A DNA stretch of 64,000 nt. Origin: UBA6244 sp963676875 (GTDB taxonomy: Bacteria; Bacteroidota; Bacteroidia; Bacteroidales; F082). Below the pieces are notes generated by a model, which was not told where the DNA came from, made no database searches, and saw nothing but the letters and a program-made list of their open reading frames with translations. Made by a program: the position numbers and the translations under genes. Positions 42,908-51,145 of the stretch are shown here, in pieces. The stretch is taken from assembly GCA_963676875.1 (NCBI GenBank), contig OY781436.1, positions 3,224,001-3,288,000 of the forward strand, read 5' to 3'. The stretch's first letter is position 1; the number at the start of each line of letters is the position of its first letter.

Positions 42908-43186
42908 ATGCCAAAAGCCAGTGCACGCCACATTCTGGTAGCAACCGAAGAAAAATGTAAAGAATTGAAAGCGCAAATTGAAAATGGTGCTGATTTTGCC
43001 GATATCGCCCGTAAATTTTCCACTTGTCCATCCGGACGCAACGGAGGCGATCTGGGTAGCTTTTCGCCCGGAATGATGGTGAAAGAATTTGACGAAGTGG
43101 TGTTTAGCGCTCCTGTCAATACCATACAGGGTCCTGTTAAAACCCAGTTTGGATACCATTTGCTCGAAGTAACTGCACGCAGTTAA
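42908..43186 (+). CDS. ppiC: Single-domain parvulin peptidyl-prolyl isomerase (PpiC-like)
   Basis: The 92-residue protein is a complete parvulin domain. It starts SARHILVATEEKCKELKAQIENGADFADIARKFSTCPS, then GGDLGSFSPGMMVKEFDEVVFSAP and QFGYHLLEVTARS. It closely resembles E. coli PpiC in length and motifs. It has no signal peptide and acts in the cytoplasm on peptidyl-proline bonds. A strong hairpin terminator follows directly, so it is a single-gene unit. Confidence 0.95.
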   Translation: MPKASARHILVATEEKCKELKAQIENGADFADIARKFSTCPSGRNGGDLGSFSPGMMVKEFDEVVFSAPVNTIQGPVKTQFGYHLLEVTARS

Positions 43187-43205
43187 TCGATAACAAAAAA
43201 TCCTG

Positions 43206-43245
43206 AAGCCCGAAGATTTCCCAAGTCAATCTTCGGGCTTTTTTG
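43206..43245 (+). terminator. Rho-independent terminator after the parvulin gene
   Basis: AAGCCCGAAGATT (43206-43218) and AATCTTCGGGCTT (43228-43240) form a 13-bp stem with a 9-nt loop, followed by T residues. Confidence 0.9.
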
Positions 43246-43726
43246 TGTCAGAAAATCAAGGTTTTATGATCAGATTTCTGAAAGCAAAGCCTTTCAATGA
43301 AATCTGCGATAAGCATCGAAAAGTAGTTGCTTGGAATAAATCCAAATAGTGCTATGGCATTAATTCCAAATTTTTATCGCAATCGATTGATATTTGTTAA
43401 TATTAGAAAGGCGGCCAATTGTTTTTTTAAGTAAATTTTCTGCGTTTTTGATGAGATGTTATATTGTAAAAAACACGCATACAGTATGTTAAATGTAGGT
43501 TATTTGTATTTTAATACCGAGTGTGGTGCAAAAAATCTCCAACTTGCCTCCTGTGCTGCGGAAACAACAGCGCTGTAATAAGGATATTAAATGTCATATA
43601 GTTTAATACCATGTTACGGTTATGTTAAAAAGTATTAATTTTAGCAAAAAAATAGCCGAAATAACATGTGTAAGAATTAAAGGAATTCATTTATTTAAAC
43701 CAATTCATAAACTAATCTAATGTACA
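43246..43726. other. Upstream region of the Sus operon, no gene
   Basis: These 481 bp are very A+T-rich and hold no credible reading frame. They must contain the promoter and any operators of the susCDE operon. A near match TTAATTTTAGC lies about 85 bp before susC, but no clear TAnnTTTG or palindrome was found. Confidence 0.5.
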
Positions 43727-46700
43727 ATGCTTAAACAATTATCCACTAAATTGCTCATGACTGCAGCAATTTTGCTCTGTGGTATTACCGCAGCTATTGC
43801 ACAAGGTGGTGCCGTTACCGGAGTGGTAACAGATGCCGCCGATGGGACATTCCTGCCGGGTGCAACAGTTGTTGTAAAGGGAACCACACAGGGTACCGTT
43901 ACCGACATTGATGGTAATTATTCCATCTCGGTTACCGAGAATCAGGTTATCGAATTTTCCTATGTGGGTTATGCGCCGCAGGAATTTACGGTAAACCCAG
44001 GAACCACGCTTAATGTAGCATTACAATCATCAGCCCAATCACTCGACGGTGTAGTGATTATTGGTTATGGTGTGGCCAAGAAAAGGGATGCCACAGGATC
44101 CGTTACGGCCATTGATGCTGAAAGCTTTAATAAAGGTGCTATCACCAACCCTGCGAACTTGATCACAGGTAAGGTGGCTGGTGTGCAAATCACCTCCAAT
44201 GGTGGTGCTCCTGGTACATCTTCCAGTATCCTCATTCGTGGTGGTTCATCACTATCAGCAAGCAATGAGCCATTGTTTGTTATTGATGGTGTGCCCATTT
44301 CAAATGATGGTGGTGGTGGAACACGAAGCCCCTTGAATAGTATTAACCCCAATGATATTGAAACATTTACTGTTTTAAAAGATGCTTCCGCAACGGCTAT
44401 TTATGGATCGCGCGCTTCTAATGGTGTGGTTATCATTACCACCAAACGCGGAAAAGTTGGTCGTGCACTGAAATTGGATTATCAAGGTCAGGTATCATTT
44501 TACCAAATTCCCAAAACCATTGATGTTTTATCATCATCGGAATTTGTGGATATGATCAAAGAAAAACAACCTTCACATGTTGATATGTTGGGTACGTGGA
44601 CCGATCCCGATGGAAATCCTGTAGTTTATACTGATCTTCCGGACGATCACACCGGATATACTCAAACCATACACAATACCAACTGGCAAGACGAGATATA
44701 CCGCAATACCACCTCCATGGATCACAACCTCTCGGCCACAGGTGCATGGAAAAATTTGCCATATCGTTTTAGCATGGGCTATACTGACCAAAACGGTATT
44801 GTAAAAACCTCCAGTTTTAAAAGAACAACTTTGGCTGCCGCTTTAAATCCTTCTCTATTGAATGATCAATTGAAGATTAATTTTAATGTGAATGCCTCAT
44901 TCATACAGAACCAATTTAATAACGGTGGTGCCCTTAATTCGGCACTGCAACTGGATCCTACCAAACCTGTTAAAAGTGCCGACGGATCGTATGGAGGATA
45001 TTGGGCTTGGTTGCAAAGCAATGGGGATCCTGTAGTACAAGGTACTGCTAACCCGGTTTCTCAACTCGAATTAACCGATGATAAATCCAATGCCAATCGT
45101 GTATATGGAAACATGCAATTCGACTACACCTTGCCTTTCCTTCCTGACTTGAGAGCTAATCTGAATTTGAGTTACGACTATTCAAAAAATGACGGTACTT
45201 ATAAAGTTCCTCCTTATGCAGCATGGTCATACAACAGTTCTCAAGGTGGTGGATCCGACAATGTTTACAACAATGAACATAAAAATATGTTGGGTGATTT
45301 TTATCTCAACTATGTTAAGGACGTAGCCAGCATTCAAAGTCGTTTTGATGTAACTGCCGGATATTCTCTTCAGTATTTTTATGACTATTCTACCAGCGAC
45401 AACAGCAATGTTCCAGTCATTATCGATCCCGCAACTGGCGATTCGACAGGTCAGGAATATGTACAGGAGCATTTTGAAGATGGTTCAGAATATTATTTGG
45501 AATCATTTTTCGGTAGATTGAACTATATGTTTAATGAAAAGTACCTCTTAACTTTATCGGTACGTCAGGATGGTTCCACCCGTTTTGCCTCTGACAACAG
45601 AAATGCCTTATTTCCTGCTGTAGCTTTAGGTTGGAAACTAAATGAAGAAGCCTTCTTAGCTGATTCGAAGGTAATTACTCAGTTGAAACTTCGTTTGGGC
45701 TGGGGTAAAACCGGTCAACAAGCTGTTGACGGTGCCTATGATTATTTAGGTCGCTATACCTACGGACAACCTTTGGCAATGTATCCCTTTGGAAACACCT
45801 ATTATATAACCTTACGACCAGAAGGTTATAATGCCGACCTTAAATGGGAAGAAACTACTACCTGGAACGTTGGTTTGGATTATGCTTTTCTAAATGACCG
45901 TATCTATGGATCTGTTGATTATTATGTACGTCAAACAACCAACTTGCTGAGTTATGTTCCCGTTCCGGCAGGTTCAAACCTAAGCAACTACATTACAAAA
46001 AATATCGGGGCTCTGGAAAACAGGGGAGTTGAATTTGCCATCAATGGTAAAATTATCTCTAAACCGGATATGTTCTGGGAGTTGGGTTTCAATGCTACCT
46101 TCAACAAAAATGAAATTACGGAATTGTATGATGGAGCTTCCATCCCAACCGGTGGTATTGCCGGTGGTGTAGGTAACAACATTCAAGTGCAAGCTGTGGG
46201 TCAACCACGTAACACATTCTACGTTTACGAGCAAGTATATGATGATATGGGCAAACCCATTGAAGGCATGTACGTAGATAGAAATGGCGACGGACAGATA
46301 ACTACTGATGACAAATATTTCTACAACAGCCCCAATTCCGATATGTATTTTGGTGTTTCGTCCAATTTTAGTTACAAAGATTGGTCGTTCTCTTTTGCAG
46401 GTCGTGCTAACTTTGGCAACTACATGTACAACAATGTGCAGAGCGAGAATGGATGGTACAACCGTTTGTATCGACCAGAAGGTCCATACATCAGCAACAT
46501 TGCCACCGATGTAGCCGAAACCGGATTTAATAGTGCTCAATATTTCTCAGATTATTACATTCAGGATGCTTCTTTTTTCCGTATGGATAATATCACCCTG
46601 AGTTATATGTTCAACGACCTATTAAAAAACAGGTTGGATATCCGCCTGTCAGCTACCGTAAACAATGCTTTCGTAATTACCAACTACTCTGGAATCGATC

Positions 46701-46780
46701 CTGAAATTAGCGGAGGTATCGACAACAGTTTGTATCCCCGTGCTCGGGTATGGGTTTTTGGTGTTAACCTGATGTTCTAA
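43727..46780 (+). CDS. susC: SusC/RagA family TonB-linked outer-membrane protein
   Basis: The 1017-residue protein has a signal peptide (about 1-25). The carboxypeptidase-regulatory-like domain follows (about 28-108, GVVTDAADGTFLPGATVVVKGT), ending with the SusC signature YGVAKKRDATGSVT. The plug carries GKVAGVQITSNGGAPGTSSSILIRGGSSL, FVIDGVPI, and VLKDASATAIYGSRASNGVVIITTKRG. A long barrel ends in ARVWVFGVNLMF. SusC proteins import oligosaccharides with SusD as lid. The nearby amylase suggests alpha-glucans, but sugar specificity cannot be read from SusC itself. susD starts 18 bp later. Confidence 0.96.
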   Translation: MLKQLSTKLLMTAAILLCGITAAIAQGGAVTGVVTDAADGTFLPGATVVVKGTTQGTVTDIDGNYSISVTENQVIEFSYVGYAPQEFTVNPGTTLNVALQSSAQSLDGVVIIGYGVAKKRDATGSVTAIDAESFNKGAITNPANLITGKVAGVQITSNGGAPGTSSSILIRGGSSLSASNEPLFVIDGVPISNDGGGGTRSPLNSINPNDIETFTVLKDASATAIYGSRASNGVVIITTKRGKVGRALKLDYQGQVSFYQIPKTIDVLSSSEFVDMIKEKQPSHVDMLGTWTDPDGNPVVYTDLPDDHTGYTQTIHNTNWQDEIYRNTTSMDHNLSATGAWKNLPYRFSMGYTDQNGIVKTSSFKRTTLAAALNPSLLNDQLKINFNVNASFIQNQFNNGGALNSALQLDPTKPVKSADGSYGGYWAWLQSNGDPVVQGTANPVSQLELTDDKSNANRVYGNMQFDYTLPFLPDLRANLNLSYDYSKNDGTYKVPPYAAWSYNSSQGGGSDNVYNNEHKNMLGDFYLNYVKDVASIQSRFDVTAGYSLQYFYDYSTSDNSNVPVIIDPATGDSTGQEYVQEHFEDGSEYYLESFFGRLNYMFNEKYLLTLSVRQDGSTRFASDNRNALFPAVALGWKLNEEAFLADSKVITQLKLRLGWGKTGQQAVDGAYDYLGRYTYGQPLAMYPFGNTYYITLRPEGYNADLKWEETTTWNVGLDYAFLNDRIYGSVDYYVRQTTNLLSYVPVPAGSNLSNYITKNIGALENRGVEFAINGKIISKPDMFWELGFNATFNKNEITELYDGASIPTGGIAGGVGNNIQVQAVGQPRNTFYVYEQVYDDMGKPIEGMYVDRNGDGQITTDDKYFYNSPNSDMYFGVSSNFSYKDWSFSFAGRANFGNYMYNNVQSENGWYNRLYRPEGPYISNIATDVAETGFNSAQYFSDYYIQDASFFRMDNITLSYMFNDLLKNRLDIRLSATVNNAFVITNYSGIDPEISGGIDNSLYPRARVWVFGVNLMF

Positions 46781-46798
46781 TTTAAACTAACGTAAACA

Positions 46799-48391
46799 AT
46801 GAAAAAATTTCTTTATATAACAACAATTGTTACCGGGTTGATGCTTATTACCAACTCGTGTATCAAAAACATGGATTTGAAACCCATAGATCCGGATATT
46901 GTTACCGCGGCTACGGTTTTCGATGATCCTGAAGCATACACCCAGTTTTTGGCCAAGTGCTATGCTGGTTTGGCCGTGTCAGGTCAACAAGGACCTGCCG
47001 GTATGGGCGATATTAGTGGTATTGACGAAGGTTTCGGACAATATCTGCGTGGATTTTGGTATCATCAGGAATTAACTACCGATGAAGCTCTCATTGGTTG
47101 GGACGATGCCACCATCAAGGATTTCCATTTTCAACAATGGGGTGATGGCGACGGATTTATCGCTGCTTTCTATTACAGAGTTTTTTATCAAATCTCTCTT
47201 ACCAACGAGTTCCTGCGTCAAACTACAGATGCCAAACTGGCTGATCGTGGTGTTACGCAAGAGTGGAAGGATAAGATCGTAGTTTACCGTGCTGAAGCCC
47301 GCTGGTTGCGTGCTTTGAGCTACTGGCATGCACTCGACCTGTTTGGTTCGGTTCCCTTTGCAGTTGAAACTGATCCTGTAGGCGATTTCTATCCTCCACA
47401 GATTTCAAAAGCTGATCTGTTTAAATTTATTGAATCAGAGTTAATCGACATTGAAGGAACCTTAATGGCTCCCAGAACCAACGAATACGGACGTGCTGAC
47501 CAAGGCGCTGCATGGATGTTATTGGCTAAATTGTATTTGAATGCTGAAGTATATATCAATGAGCCCAAATATACAGAATGTATCACCTATTGCAATAAAC
47601 TGATTGGTTCAAGTTATAGCTTAGCACCAACATTCCAACAACTGTTTTGGGCCAATAATGATGTGGATCCCACAACAACCCAGGAAATTATCTTCCCCAT
47701 CCGTTACAGCGGCGAGCATACACAAACCTGGGGTGGAACAACCTTTATCATTCATGCTGCAATTGGTGGCGATATGGATCCTGCTACCTATGGAGTTGAT
47801 GGTGGTTGGGGAGGAACCCGCACTACACGTCAATTTGTAGAGAAATTTGGAGCTGATGATTCACGTGGAATGTTCTTTACTGATGGACAGAGTCTTGATA
47901 TTAATGATGTAGGTAATTTTTATGATGGATACGCAGTTACCAAATTCCGTAATGTATATTACACAGCTGACGGAACCTCTGTTCCCGGATATAGCTTGTC
48001 ATTCCCTGATACTGATTTCCCGATGTTCCGCTTAGGCGATGTGTACCTGATGTATGCTGAAGCTATATTGCGCGGTGGAAGCGGTGGGAATATGGGCGAT
48101 GCCGTTGGGTATATTAATGCCTTGCATAACCGTTCAGGTGCTGCTGCTGTAAGTGAAGGTGATGTGAATTTGAATTTCATTTTGGACGAACGTGCCCGTG
48201 AACTTTACTGGGAATGTCACCGTCGTACCGACCTTGTCAGATTCAACAAATTTACCGGTGGTGAATATGTTTGGGCATGGAAAGGCAATACGAAAGAGGG
48301 CAGATCAACCGATGCTAAATACAATGAATTTCCATTGCCGGCAGCGGATGTTAATGCCAATCCAAACCTTACACAGAATCCTAATTATTAA
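46799..48391 (+). CDS. susD: SusD/RagB family nutrient-binding lipoprotein
   Basis: This 530-residue lipoprotein has its lipobox at ITNSC (Cys about 21), followed by IKNMDL. SusD motifs include FDDPEAYTQFLAKCYAGLA near the start, the TPR-like helices VVYRAEARWLRALSYWHALDLFGSVPF and WMLLAKLYLNAEVYI, and at the end FPMFRLGDVYLMYAEAILRGG, NFILDERARELYWECHRRTDLVRF and FPLPAADVNANPNLTQNPNY. It forms the surface lid on SusC. It is followed by susE after 18 bp. Confidence 0.96.
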   Translation: MKKFLYITTIVTGLMLITNSCIKNMDLKPIDPDIVTAATVFDDPEAYTQFLAKCYAGLAVSGQQGPAGMGDISGIDEGFGQYLRGFWYHQELTTDEALIGWDDATIKDFHFQQWGDGDGFIAAFYYRVFYQISLTNEFLRQTTDAKLADRGVTQEWKDKIVVYRAEARWLRALSYWHALDLFGSVPFAVETDPVGDFYPPQISKADLFKFIESELIDIEGTLMAPRTNEYGRADQGAAWMLLAKLYLNAEVYINEPKYTECITYCNKLIGSSYSLAPTFQQLFWANNDVDPTTTQEIIFPIRYSGEHTQTWGGTTFIIHAAIGGDMDPATYGVDGGWGGTRTTRQFVEKFGADDSRGMFFTDGQSLDINDVGNFYDGYAVTKFRNVYYTADGTSVPGYSLSFPDTDFPMFRLGDVYLMYAEAILRGGSGGNMGDAVGYINALHNRSGAAAVSEGDVNLNFILDERARELYWECHRRTDLVRFNKFTGGEYVWAWKGNTKEGRSTDAKYNEFPLPAADVNANPNLTQNPNY

Positions 48392-48409
48392 TAAAAAAAA
48401 GAAAGCGTA

Positions 48410-49537
48410 ATGAAAAATAAATCATTTATATTTCTCGCATTGTTAGGGTTTGTTTTGGTATTTGTTTCATGCCAGAAGGAAGAAACAGAACCCAAATACA
48501 ATGCAACAGCAACAGTGGCTCCGGCCATCACAAATCCTGCTGCAGATGCAGAAATCGTTCTGCTGAAAGCTGACTCTGCCAATCCTTTCATGATTGAGTG
48601 GTCTGCTGCTTCCTATACCATTTCTGATGGTGTATTGCCTAATGTGGTATATAGTTTAACTGTAATCCAGTCCGATAGTAGTTGGGATGGAGCTAAAGAA
48701 CTAATAAATACTACCGACTTAAGTTTCGAAACCATTGTTTACAATTTCAACAATACACTGTTTTCTTTAGGAATCACACCTGATGTGCCAACAACCATCA
48801 AGTTGAATGTTAATGCCATGGTGATGTCGCTGGATGGCCCTATTGCACTCACCAGTGTTGATTCACCAGAAATTACAGTAACCGTTACCATTTTCGAACC
48901 TTCCACTCCTCCACCTCCAGCCGATCCAAGCATGTGGGTTCCCGGTGCATACCAGGGATGGTCACCTGCCGATGCTGCCCAAATCTGGGACACCGATGGC
49001 GATGGTGTATTTGAAGGGTTTGTTTACTTCCCCGAAGTAGATGCTTTCGATGGTAACTTTAAATTTACTGCCAATCCTGACTGGGTTGATGGTGGAAACT
49101 ATGGTTCCGACGGAACAGAATTTGGACTGGATACCGACAGCGGTGCCGGCAACCTCGTAATTCCCGAACCCGGTGGATACTGGCTGACCTGTGACGTAGA
49201 AAACCTGATATGGTCATATGAAGCCCAAAGCTATGGCGTGATTGGCTCAGGTATTCTGAATGGCGATTGGACAGAAGATGTCAACATGACTGCCATTACA
49301 GCCCCCTACAATGTGGTTGAAGTGACTATCGATGTTACCGAATCGCAAGACTCGGGTGATCTCCGCTTTAAATATCGTATGAACGATGCCTGGGACGTTA
49401 ACTATGGTGCCGAAGAAGGCAGCGACATATTAGTTGATAGTGGTCCGGATATTCTTATGCCTGAAGGTGCCGGAAATTACACCTTCAAAATGGATTTGAG
49501 TAAACCTGTATTTACTTATTCCTTTACCAAGAACTAA
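48410..49537 (+). CDS. susE: SusE/SusF-like starch-binding lipoprotein
   Basis: The 375-residue lipoprotein has its lipobox at VFVSC (Cys about 21), followed by QKEETEPK. A SusE N-terminal Ig domain follows (about 30-165, PAITNPAADAEIVLLKADSANPFMIEWSAASY). Two carbohydrate-binding-like domains of about 100 residues come next: PSMWVPGAYQGWSPADAAQIWDTDGDGVFEGFVYFP and GSGILNGDWTEDVNMTAI... with RFKYRMNDAWDVNYGAEEG. The W/Y-rich PGAYQGW loop resembles SusE/SusF starch-binding domains. It ends the operon, with a terminator at 49559-49590. Confidence 0.93.
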   Translation: MKNKSFIFLALLGFVLVFVSCQKEETEPKYNATATVAPAITNPAADAEIVLLKADSANPFMIEWSAASYTISDGVLPNVVYSLTVIQSDSSWDGAKELINTTDLSFETIVYNFNNTLFSLGITPDVPTTIKLNVNAMVMSLDGPIALTSVDSPEITVTVTIFEPSTPPPPADPSMWVPGAYQGWSPADAAQIWDTDGDGVFEGFVYFPEVDAFDGNFKFTANPDWVDGGNYGSDGTEFGLDTDSGAGNLVIPEPGGYWLTCDVENLIWSYEAQSYGVIGSGILNGDWTEDVNMTAITAPYNVVEVTIDVTESQDSGDLRFKYRMNDAWDVNYGAEEGSDILVDSGPDILMPEGAGNYTFKMDLSKPVFTYSFTKN

Positions 49538-49558
49538 TCATTCTTAGTTGATAAACAA

Positions 49559-49590
49559 AAGCCCGCCAAATTTTGGCGGGCTTTTTTAAT
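49559..49590 (+). terminator. Rho-independent terminator of the susCDE operon
   Basis: AAGCCCGCCAAA pairs with TTTGGCGGGCTT, followed by a run of T. Confidence 0.92.
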
Positions 49591-49657
49591 ACGCTCATTT
49601 TTATTGAAGGAAGCATGTAGACAGATTGATTTCTACTGGATCTGTTGAAAAAGCAGT

Positions 49658-49750
49658 AAAAGTCCTTCCGAAAAATGTGTTGAAATACAAAAAGTCGTTC
49701 CGAAAAATGTAATAACATACAAAAAGACGTACGTAAAAGTGTATTTTTGT
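49658..49750 (+). repeat. Three 32-bp tandem repeats upstream of the AAA ATPase gene
   Basis: Copies at 49658-49688, 49689-49720 and 49721-49750 share AAAAAGTC-TTCCG-AAAAATGT...ATAC. The first two are very similar and the third is diverged but in register. The third includes TATTTTTG (49742-49749), a likely -7 element 16 bp before the ATG at 49766. The arrangement looks like operator repeats for cooperative regulator binding, or a promoter duplication. Confidence 0.7.
49742..49749 (+). promoter_or_regulatory. -7 promoter element TATTTTTG for the ATPase gene
   Basis: This TAnnTTTG match lies 16 bp before the ATG at 49766. It argues against the upstream ATG at 49739. Confidence 0.5.
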
Positions 49751-49765
49751 AAAAAAATTTCACAA

Positions 49766-51073
49766 ATGAAGAGGTTGAAAATGTTCAAGCTTGTCGAGTG
49801 GAAAAATTCTCTATCTCGAAAGCCGTTGATAATCAAGGGGGCAAGGCAGGTGGGGAAAACTTGGTTGATGAAAGAGTTTGGGAGAATTCACTATCAACAG
49901 ACTGTTTATGTGAATTTAGAGCAAAACAAACGCCTCCATACCATATTTACCGATGATTTTAGTATTGAAAGAATCATCATTGCATTGCAGGCCGAGTCGG
50001 GCTTAAACATTGAAGCTGAAAATACCCTGTTGATTTTCGATGAAATACAAGCCATTCCTGAAGCTATTACCGCTCTTAAGTATTTTAACGAGAATGCACC
50101 GGAATATCATGTTGTTGCGGCAGGTTCGTTGTTGGGTGTTGCGCTTCACGCACATATATCCTTTCCTGTGGGCAAAGTGGAGTTCATGGACTTGTATCCT
50201 TTTTCTTTCGGTGAGTTTCTTCACGCCAATGGCCAATCTGCCCTCGTAGAAATGTTGGAAGGTCACGATTGGAAATTAATTACTGCCTTTAAATCAAAAT
50301 TTATTGAATTTCTTCGTTACTATTATTACGTTGGAGGAATGCCCGAAGCAGTTTCAACATTTATTGCAGACCAGAATTTTACAGAAGTACGGCGTATTCA
50401 AAACCAGTTATTACGCGCTTACGAACAAGATTTTTCAAAACATGCTCCCCTTGAAATTGTTCCCCGCTTGGGTATGGTTTGGAATTCCATCCCGGCGCAA
50501 TTGTCAAAAGAAAACAGAAAATTTGTTTATGGATTGATGAAAAAAGGTTCACGTGCAAGGGACTTTGAGTTAGCCATTGCGTGGCTTAAAGACTGCGGAC
50601 AGGTTTACAAGGTGTCAAGGGTGAATAAAGGTGCATTACCACTGAAAGCTTATGAAGACGGGAATGCTTTTAAACTTTTTATGGTAGATATTGGATTATT
50701 ATCAGCCATGTGCGACATAGATGCGAGAACGCTTCTTGAAGGTAATCTGATTTTTACAGAGTTTAAAGGGGCACTTACCGAGCAATACGTTTATCAACAA
50801 CTGCTGAATAATGATGAATACAAAGTAAACTATTGGTCGGCGGAGCAATCGAAGGCGGAGGTCGATTTTGTAGTACAATACAAAGGATTGGTTGTTCCAA
50901 TTGAAGTAAAAGCCGAAGAGAACCTACAGGCGAAGAGCTTGAAAATTTATCACGAAAAATATCATCCCAAACGGTCGGTCAGGGTTTCGATGGCCGACTA
51001 CCGAGAGCAGGATTATATGGTAAACCTCCCTCTGTATGCAGTCAGTGAGTTGACTGTGTTGTTAGAAAAGTGA
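49766..51073 (+). CDS. AAA (AAA_14) ATPase with DUF4143 domain
   Basis: From the ATG at 49766 the protein has 435 residues. The AAA_14 part has Walker A IIKGARQVGKTWLMKEFG (about 21-38), Walker B LLIFDEIQAIP and the sensor region VVAAGSLLGVALH. The DUF4143 part follows at about 190-420, with RRIQNQLLRAYEQDFSKHAP and, near the end, NYWSAEQSKAEVDFVVQYKGLVVPIEVKAEENL. The latter (E-x-D-F...E-x-K) resembles a PD-(D/E)xK nuclease-like core. The biological role of the family is not established. It is separated from the Sus operon by a terminator and has its own repeat-bearing promoter, so it is probably an independent, mobile-type gene within the locus. Confidence 0.93.
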   Translation: MKRLKMFKLVEWKNSLSRKPLIIKGARQVGKTWLMKEFGRIHYQQTVYVNLEQNKRLHTIFTDDFSIERIIIALQAESGLNIEAENTLLIFDEIQAIPEAITALKYFNENAPEYHVVAAGSLLGVALHAHISFPVGKVEFMDLYPFSFGEFLHANGQSALVEMLEGHDWKLITAFKSKFIEFLRYYYYVGGMPEAVSTFIADQNFTEVRRIQNQLLRAYEQDFSKHAPLEIVPRLGMVWNSIPAQLSKENRKFVYGLMKKGSRARDFELAIAWLKDCGQVYKVSRVNKGALPLKAYEDGNAFKLFMVDIGLLSAMCDIDARTLLEGNLIFTEFKGALTEQYVYQQLLNNDEYKVNYWSAEQSKAEVDFVVQYKGLVVPIEVKAEENLQAKSLKIYHEKYHPKRSVRVSMADYREQDYMVNLPLYAVSELTVLLEK

Positions 51074-51145
51074 TAGTGTGTTTGTTAGTCGAATGAAAAG
51101 AAGTCATGCCCTCGTTCGTGAGGAAGGCTTAATCTCCGATCCCCC

